Assembly: GCF_000182925.2 (NCBI RefSeq)
Contig: NC_026503.1
Coordinates: forward strand, 4,464,001-4,528,000
Length of the DNA: 64,000 nt
Reading direction: 5' to 3'
DNA from: Neurospora crassa OR74A
Lineage: Eukaryota > Ascomycota > Sordariomycetes > Sordariales > Sordariaceae
The notes under the pieces are model-generated. The model had not been told where the DNA came from. It worked only from the letters and a program-made list of their open reading frames with translations, and made no database searches. Position 1 is the first letter of the stretch, and each line of letters opens with the position of its first letter. Positions 57,027-64,000 of this stretch are shown in pieces. The translations under genes were made by a program, and so were the position numbers.

Positions 57027-58413
57027 AGTTGAGGGTCGGATCCGAGTAAGTGGTGAGGGCCGACAAAGGAGGGCTGGAGCAGGAGGAGCGCCGAGAGGAT
57101 TGCGCCGAATGGAACGGGGAACTAAGGAGGGTGGAATGGCGGAGAAGCGATCGAGTTAAAGCAATTGAAGACTAAGTGTACGTAGTGTAGTAGCGCGGAA
57201 AGGACGTTGGGCTTCTGATGTCATTGACCCATATGTATGTTTTGGCGAGTCCACCACCTCTGTGTGAGACAGGAGGGCTGAACTTTGGCCCTTGCGACAG
57301 GCCGAGGTCGTCTGCACGAGTGAATCGCGACTGTTTGGACTGCGAAGTTTTCTGCAGACGCCCGGACTGGCTGGGTTTGTGGAAATCCCTGGGAAGATTG
57401 GCGACCTGATCGAGGGCTGCCAGTGGCGGGATGGACTGACTGGGAGGGAGAGGTGCTGGGTTCGACCTGGATCTGAGATCAGGGCGGTCGTGGTCTCGAC
57501 GGTGGTTGGAAGGCGGCAGAGAAGCGGACTGGACGGGGACCTGGATGAGCTAGAGAGGTGGGATGGCACTGATGCGCATCAGCCCCCAAAGCGGGAAAAG
57601 TCTAGAAAGAGTAGTCTAGTGGAGCGACTGAAGAAAACAAGTATCTAGTAGTAGGTAGTGTAGTCCGAGTGTAGGGCGACGGTGTCGAATGAGGGGCGAA
57701 TCAGTGTTGAGAAAGGGAGGCGCGAGCAAGAGGCCGGGGGATTTGGCCGAGCTAAGATGGGGTGGGTTCGGTTCAGGCAAAGCAGGGAAGACAATGCCCT
57801 TTTCTCGTGTTGCGTCGTCGTGGTGGTGGTCGTCGGTGGTGTTGGAGTAGAGGTACCGTTCGCTGGATTGTCCACTGTAGGCTCGAAATAGTCGCGCGTG
57901 TTATCGATCTTGAATTGCAAAAAAAAGAAAGCCAAAACGCAACCTCAAAGCAAGAATTGAAATGGACGATCCAGAAAGGCGGTGGGAAGGGGGAAGTCAC
58001 TAGGTGGTGTGGACGGTGGAGGGAGGGGGAAAAAGGTAAACAATGAAAGCGACGACGACTCTGTGTGCTTGTGTGTTGAAGAAACAAAGACCGACTTTGA
58101 AACAGCCCTGGTCCGCTGGTGCATAACGCATTCCCTTCCCTTCCCTTCCCAGCCTTCGCACCACACAAAAAAGTGACTTCCCACCCGACGCCTGCAGTGT
58201 ATGTACACTATGTAATTCCACCTTCCAGTGGCACAAAGGCCGCACAACAACCATTTCCCAGCCTCCGGGCTCCTGGGGACGGATGGGGGAGAGGGCAGGC
58301 GCAGGGCAAGGGGCGGGAGCGGTGGATCACAGGGAAGATGCACTAATTCAGGGTCACGCAGGTTCCATTTTGCAGCAGCACTGCCGTCTGCGTCCATACC
58401 TCTACACACACTC

Positions 58414-58444
<31 letters not shown>

Positions 58445-60714
58445 TGGAATTTCAACCGTTTCGACAACAAGAAACTAACCAACAATATCTCATGTCACCA
58501 TCGAACTGGCAACTACAAAACATTTTCAAACTCTTTTTACCAGGTTGTTCGTACATTCTTCCAAAGTTGCCAACCTGTTGTCAATGGCGGTCTGGGCCGG
58601 GGATGGAAGCCATGCCAGCAGGTCACTGCACCTAATGAACGCAATGACCACTGCACGGGCACGCTTCGACGGCACCGACCGACCACCGCCTCTCTGCACC
58701 TCTGCGATGGTTTGGCGGTGGGATGTAACCATGGACACAGGTACCACTAACCATTGCCGGTTAACAACCCAAGAACACCGGGAAACCGGGATGAAATGGT
58801 TTTGACTTGACTTCACGTGTGTCTCTTTAATATATACTACAGAAGTTTTGAATGACGAAACCAGGTCCGTGGAATAGCAGACACCGTTCGAACCAATTTC
58901 TGGGTCACTTCAACCCCAGTGGTTTGTGGAAAATTGATCGGGTGTCGCAACTCGGAACTGACTGAAATTGCGTGTCCTTCACAAAATCCGGGGTATCTTT
59001 TACGCACTGTACATAGGTATTTGACAGCCACACAGGGCCGGGGTCCGTCGTCGTCGCTCGGGTCATTCCTTGTGGCCAGGGGTACATACTGTATCTGAAT
59101 TGGGTTCAAGAACCAATGTAGTTATTGAGTCCGAGTTTCGTGTTGGCGGGATCCGTCTTTGGATGGCAAATTTCTTTTTTTTCTCTTTTCATTTGGCACA
59201 GTATTGTAGAAGAGATGAATTCTTTGTTTCATCCAAGATGGTTGGATGTGTGGTGGCCAACGAGACGGATCGAGCGATCATCCCAAAAAAATTTCGTCGC
59301 ATTGTAGACACACAACCCAACACACACCTCATCGGCCAGCGAGTGCCTCTGGGTACCTAGAGTACCGAAAGGTTAACCACTTCACGCATCATCTCATCAT
59401 TATTATCGAGCAAGGAGGCGAAACATTCCCTCCGTCACTCGCCATTCGACCTGCCTGCCCTTCCAACTCGACGACAATTTCAATTGCGGCTGACCCGACG
59501 CCGAAACTCTTTTTCTGTCGGCGTTCATTGACGAATGACAATTCATGTGTCCTGAGAAAAGGTTCCGCTCACATAAGCCGTTCGTGACTGGCTGAATGAC
59601 GGCGACTGGCTCAGCTGGGCGGCTGGGCTGGGCAATGATTTGCGATTTGCGATTCGCGATTCGATCTCTGTTTGTGTGGTTTCGGGACGACGTTTGTTTG
59701 GTGCATGTTCAGATTGATTACCTCAGGAACAAGATGATCTCACAGATGATGGAGACGGAGCATGAGTGGGTGTTGAGGAAATGAGGCTGTTAGAGACAAT
59801 GACCAATAAAATTGGATGGTTGCACTAAATGTTTGGGTAAGGTGTTCTTGGTCATTGTTTCTTTTCTGGTTGCCTCAACAACACTTTTGCCGGCATTGGA
59901 ATTGCTAGCGCGCTGATATGTAAGTGGCCAAAATTCTAATTATTGTACAAAATATGGCTGGTTTGACCTGATCTGAAGCCCTTAAAACTGTAACATGGTG
60001 GTACCGCGCTAACGAGTTTAATGCTGGTAGAGGTGAAAATAAACGCTGACTGGAGTTTTCCAACTGCGTGTTGGCCTAGCATCCTGATATGTTCCGCAAC
60101 GACAAAACACGACGTTCAATTCATAGGGTGCCATGAAACTGGCAATAGGTGTTCCAGCAGCCGTTACCTTCGCGTGCTGCCAGTTCATTCTCCTACAAAG
60201 TCCGGCTCTCATCCGGGTTTTAGCATTCGGGATCGCCGATAGAGTGGGTCCAGATTCGGTTCCCCAGTCTCCACATCGGCCGTGACGAATTTGGTACCTG
60301 CGTCTGGCCACACCCGGCTGGCCTCGAAGCCTGAACCATTTATCGACATACTACACCTCTTCCGGCATAGAGAAGCTAATCGCTGTCTGGGCATCCATTG
60401 ATCCTTTTAATCATGTGTTGTTCTTCTTTGGTTGTTTCGCTGCTTCATAAGCCGATAGATAATATCAGTTTTTAAATCCCACTTACACATATTTTCGTTC
60501 ACAATGCTCCGTATTCTACCGGGTCATTTACTTTTCAAGCACGGCACCGCCCCAACCAGCCGATCCGGATCTTAACTAACAAAAAGATGCATCCCGCTCG
60601 CCGATAAACTGTGGACCCTTACATACCATTCCCCGATCCGGAGTACACTCCTAACGAACTGCTGACCCGGACCCGGATCAGGCCTGAGAATCAGGATCTC
60701 TTCAGCTCGGATTA
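57027..60714. other. 3.7-kb stretch with no supported gene
   Basis: Upstream region of the F-box/WD40 gene, then unassigned sequence. A (GAC)n run (58414-58443) directly precedes an ATG, but the frame that follows (to 58635) has no features. Short frames elsewhere are not supported. No tRNA or 5S rRNA gene seen. Confidence 0.4.
58414..58443 (+). repeat. (GAC)n trinucleotide run
   Basis: About ten CGA/GAC units in a row ending at an ATG codon (58444). Confidence 0.9.
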
Positions 60715-61545
60715 ATGACCCCCTTTTCTTTCTCGATACACATACCAATACCACTTGTCAGCGCTTGTCCCAGGTTGGAACGCTTCGTGTTCACATCTGA
60801 AGCCAGCCCAACAGTTAGGAGAGCGACGCCATGGGACTTCGCCTTTCTCGGGCCCGCGCTGGTTTTGAGAGCTCTGAGCCCTCTGTCGCAACAACTCAAG
60901 GCATTGTCCACCAAGTATGCGCCAATGCTCGATTACATTTTCATGAACGTGCCAAACGACGCGGATTCCGACGACGACAATATAAATCCTGACGACAACA
61001 TGGAAGCCAACGAAAACCTTAATACGCATCTTGGATACTTCCCAAACCTCGAAATGTTACGCAACTGTCACAGAGCTTTACGGTGGACACATTCTGATGG
61101 TCCCGTGAAAGAACAGCTGGTCACACAGATCAAAGGATGTCCACGTCTTGAGTCGCTTGACATCACGCAGATCGATATCAGAGACGCCCAAATCCGGCCA
61201 CAACTAGAAGGTCTGGCAGCCGTGGCCAGTATGGATGCTCTGCCATTGTTAAAGGGGTTGAGGATAGGCATCCTCAAAAGTCAAAGTCAAGATGAACCAG
61301 TACAATGGACAGGGGACGACTCTTGTCCACATCTAAGCGTTCTGTTAGCAACAGACCACCTCGCCACTTATCCGAAAACCGTCATAAAGCTTCTGATTGA
61401 GATCGAATTGTTTTGGGAGAAAATGGCAATTCTGCAAACTTTTTCCGCGGTTCATAAAGATATTCATAACACGATTACTGTTCATCCCTATTTAGAAACG
61501 ATCATGGGGGCTGTGAAGGAAAGGATATCAGTAGCACGCCGATAG
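60715..61545 (+). CDS. F-box/LRR-type protein fragment
   Basis: Open frame of 276 codons. The first part, LVSACPRLERFVFTSEASP, then a Trp and a leucine-rich ALVLRALSPLSQQLKALSTKY, resembles the C-terminal half of the fungal F-box proteins with degenerate leucine-rich repeats. Later LESLDITQIDI and LPLLKGLRIGIL continue the pattern, and an acidic Asn/Asp stretch sits in between. No F-box or N-terminal LRRs are found upstream, so this is a truncated copy, a gene with unseen 5' exons, or a pseudogene. An acceptor-like site (CACTTGTCAG near 60760) inside the frame suggests that the start at 60715 may be wrong. Confidence 0.4.
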   Translation: MTPFSFSIHIPIPLVSACPRLERFVFTSEASPTVRRATPWDFAFLGPALVLRALSPLSQQLKALSTKYAPMLDYIFMNVPNDADSDDDNINPDDNMEANENLNTHLGYFPNLEMLRNCHRALRWTHSDGPVKEQLVTQIKGCPRLESLDITQIDIRDAQIRPQLEGLAAVASMDALPLLKGLRIGILKSQSQDEPVQWTGDDSCPHLSVLLATDHLATYPKTVIKLLIEIELFWEKMAILQTFSAVHKDIHNTITVHPYLETIMGAVKERISVARR

Positions 61546-62736
61546 AGAAACACCAAAGCATTGGTAGGAGAGAAAAGGGCGGACAAGAAAAGGCGAGAAA
61601 GAAAAGGATGGCAAAAAAAAAAAGCATGGGAGTGGGACAGGGTGGAACGGGAAAGAGCAGACTATGAAAAGTGAAGCGGAACAATCAAAAGGAAGGAATC
61701 TATCAAAGTAGTTTTTCAGGTCCCAAGTGGCCATGTACCGTTCAGCATCTGTTGCGCTGTGGGAAAACAGCTGTGGATGTTGGAGTGACAAAGAGCACCG
61801 TGTGAATGCTAGACATCCTAGTCGGCATTCACCTATGTAAGAAAGCTCGTGTAAAGTCGAAAAGCACCTCTCGCGGCTCAATACAGTGTTGTGTTTCGAC
61901 TTTGGCGATCTGACATGTTTTCGGGGAAACAATGGTCAACGGTCGCTTGACAGGGATATTCTGTTTCCCCTTACCCTATCAAAACAGACGATCTTCCCTG
62001 ATTAGGCAATCGGCCGCCGGCTCCGAGAACGATGGATCCGGAAGGCCGTTGTTTTCGTCAGGTAGATGAGCCACCCAAACAGTAAACCCCGATACTCCAC
62101 TCGTAGACGGAGGACACTCCTGGACCCCTGGCAGTGGGAGCATCATCGAGCCCTGCTTGAACGAGGTAGACACGGGCAGTTTAGCCGGCGCAGCCTATAC
62201 GCCGAAAAAAGAGTGAGGGGCCTGTTTCGAAGTGTATATAATATGAGAGGAGTATATGAAATGCCGTGTCGGCTTCGTCATCCTCCACTTTTTGATCGCC
62301 TCAGATGTTTCCCGTTTGTCAGGCAGACGGCATGGCCATCAAGGGGATTATGGAGAATATGGATGAATTGATCGTCGAGAGGTTTCGGGGTTTTCGCTTG
62401 CTGATGCCATCTGGACACTCGTTTGCTTCCGCGCGTCGATGTTTAGGTAAAAGTCAATGCCGATCGACTCGAGTTGAATGTTTCTGCGGCAGTTGTTCGG
62501 GCCACGAACCCGACTACCAGGCTCGTGAGCTGTTTGAAGGAGTTGGCAGAAGTAACCGGGTAGGATAGATGGAGGATGATAAATAAGCACATTGTGTACT
62601 CCCAACCGCATCTTCCTGTCCCGTTCAAGCGTCATCGTCGCGAGCCAAAAACGAGAGTATCTGAAAAGTGTCGTCAGTCGGATCCCAGTGTCTTCAGCTT
62701 CACCTTTCTTTCCCATATTGTCACTCGACAGATATC
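61546..62736. other. Spacer upstream of the LPMO gene
   Basis: No supported gene. Overlapping short frames on both strands at 61979-62371 are compositional. The last 100 bases are the probable leader of the LPMO gene. Confidence 0.4.
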
Positions 62737-63663
62737 ATGGTTAGAGCCTTGAGACTACTGGCGTCTTGCGCCATGTTCTCCCAAGCGCTTGCACACTCCC
62801 ACATCTTGTACCTGATCATCAACGGACAGCAGTATCGAGGCTTCAACCCTCATGCTCCTGATGCCATCACCAACAGCATCGGATGGTCGACAAGCGCTGT
62901 TGATGATGGCTTCGTAACGCCGTCAAATTACTCGAACCCCGACATTATCTGCCACCGCGACGGCAAGCCGGCAAAAGCCCACGCACCCGTCAAAGCCGGT
63001 GACAAGATCCAGATACAATGGAACGGCTGGCCCCAATCCCACAAGGGCCCTGTCTTGTCATACCTAGCCCCCTGCGCCAACACCACAGACGGATGTGCTT
63101 CGGTTGACAAGCGCAAGCTGTCATGGACCAAGATCGATGACTCGTCACCAGTTCTGCTCGACGAAAAAGGTGGCCCTCCAGGCAGATGGGCAACCGATGT
63201 CCTAATCGCCCAGAACAATACTTGGCTATTGGGTTTGCCGAACGATCTCGAGCCGGGACCGTATGTGCTGCGTCACGAGTTGATCGCACTGCACTACGCC
63301 AATCTGAAGAACGGAGCGCAGAACTACCCGCAATGTGTGAACTTGTGGGTGGAGGGGCCTGGACCAAAGGCCATAACGGTCGGCAAGGAGGAAGTGGTGG
63401 TGGCAGGGCAGAAAGAAGGGGTGCCGGCTACGGCGCTGTATAAGGCCACGGACCCGGGAGTGGCCATCGATATCTACACGGCGGTGCTTTCGACGTATGT
63501 TATCCCGGGGCCAACGCTGGCGCCTGAGGCGAAGCCGGTGCCGGTGACGGAGCAGGGACTGAAGAGCACCATCACAGCAGTAGGGACGCCGGTGATCGTG
63601 ACGCGGGCAACGTCAACTGTCCCAATGCCCAATGGTGAGACGGCGGCGGCGTTCAAAGGTTGA
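62737..63663 (+). CDS. AA9 lytic polysaccharide monooxygenase (formerly GH61)
   Basis: Single exon, 308 aa. A secreted copper enzyme that oxidatively cleaves cellulose or related glucans. The ATG at 62737 is chosen because it gives a 19-residue signal peptide (MVRALRLLASCAMFSQALA) whose cleavage leaves His as residue 1 of mature HSHILYLIINGQ, one arm of the copper-binding histidine brace. The second His is in WPQSHKGPVLSYLAPC. The conserved block LIALHYANLKNGAQNYPQCV, followed by NLWV, carries the second-sphere His/Gln and the axial Tyr. About 80 residues of Pro/Thr/Val-rich sequence follow the catalytic domain with no CBM1, so binding to substrate is by the catalytic domain alone or via an unknown tail. 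An upstream in-frame start at 62668 would bury the signal peptide. Confidence 0.93.
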   Translation: MVRALRLLASCAMFSQALAHSHILYLIINGQQYRGFNPHAPDAITNSIGWSTSAVDDGFVTPSNYSNPDIICHRDGKPAKAHAPVKAGDKIQIQWNGWPQSHKGPVLSYLAPCANTTDGCASVDKRKLSWTKIDDSSPVLLDEKGGPPGRWATDVLIAQNNTWLLGLPNDLEPGPYVLRHELIALHYANLKNGAQNYPQCVNLWVEGPGPKAITVGKEEVVVAGQKEGVPATALYKATDPGVAIDIYTAVLSTYVIPGPTLAPEAKPVPVTEQGLKSTITAVGTPVIVTRATSTVPMPNGETAAAFKG

Positions 63664-64000
63664 GGCCCACAGCTTCGAGGCTGTTTTGGAACACTTCAGA
63701 TGTACATACCTTGACCGATGTTCTCTCAGGCCGCTTGATGTATTCGGTCCTCGATGCTCTTGATTATATCGTCATTTTTGACAACTCGCGCTTCTCCCTA
63801 GCCAATGTGACTCTGGCCATGCAATGTGCTCCCATTGTGATCCGGGAACGTTTGGCGCGATGGGTTGGATGGATGGGCAGGAGAGGCAGGTGCCTGGACA
63901 GCTGGCAAGACCAAGCTGTCAAGGTTCTTCCGGGCCGCTACAGGTATCTGCATGTACTTGTACTTGTAAGTCAACAATCCAGTTGCAGTTTCTGATTGGT
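63664..64000. other. 3' flank of the LPMO gene
   Basis: Probable 3'UTR and spacer to the window end. The + frame 63660-63995 is open but shows no protein features. Confidence 0.45.

Noticed and set aside
57156-57569. 137-codon minus frame upstream of the F-box gene
   Set aside because: Ser/Pro-rich without motifs. It overlaps a likely leader and shows no join to the F-box frame.
44986-63663. GH55 glucanase, hypothetical protein and LPMO as one carbohydrate gene cluster
   Set aside because: They are separated by 15 kb containing an unrelated F-box/WD40 gene and long spacers, so clustering is not supported.

Overview
The window is a gene-dense segment of a filamentous ascomycete chromosome, and it is almost certainly Neurospora crassa or a very close relative. 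Introns are short (about 50-80 nt) with GT-AG ends and CTAAC/CTRAC-type branch sites. Start codons sit in CAA-rich leaders, codon third positions are GC-rich, and low-complexity tracts (CAA, GGTGCT, CTT, GAC, poly-T) are abundant. The first gene matches, from memory, the C-terminal part of QDE-1, the quelling RNA-dependent RNA polymerase of N. crassa; 391 residues follow the last catalytic Asp.

Layout. 1-3239: 3' part of qde-1 (+). 4399-5161: two-exon Par32/DUF3602-like gene behind a CAA repeat of about 300 bp. 5743-5814: tRNA-Pro(UGG). 6663-8645: secreted pepsin-type aspartic protease with a GC-AG intron. 8.6-14 kb: poorly resolved, with candidate small membrane-protein exons (minus, 9.3-10.2 kb), a candidate small gene (minus, 10.9-11.5 kb) and short duplications. 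14024-16084: His-rich, Gly-Ala-repeat protein (+). 16570-19863: P1B heavy-metal ATPase (minus), divergent from an NRAMP metal transporter (+, 21804-23837). 24437-25272: probable Mediator subunit 22 (+). 25966-27983: tRNA pseudouridine synthase (minus). 28894-30975: HET-domain protein (+). 31-36.3 kb: accessory-looking stretch without a firm gene. 36300-39723: Myb/SANT-like nuclear protein (+). 40878-42218: Ap4A phosphorylase (minus). 42562-43853: FIT-family lipid-droplet protein (minus). 44986-47334: secreted GH55 exo-beta-1,3-glucanase (minus). 47581-48210: hypothetical protein (minus). 48.2-54.7 kb: long gap. 54707-57026: F-box/WD40 protein (minus). 60715-61545: F-box/LRR-type fragment (+). 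62737-63663: AA9 lytic polysaccharide monooxygenase (+).

How the genes relate. As usual in fungi there are no operons. The local groupings worth noting are the head-to-head pair of metal transporters, a scatter of secreted enzymes (aspartic protease, GH55 glucanase, AA9 LPMO) and one incompatibility-type HET gene facing a gene-poor stretch. No transposon, CRISPR array, 5S rRNA gene or viral fossil was recognised. Exon joins were worked out by hand from splice signals and reading-frame continuity. The best candidates for undescribed content are the small membrane-protein locus at 9.3-10.2 kb, the 121-codon candidate at 10.9-11.5 kb and the two long gene-free stretches.
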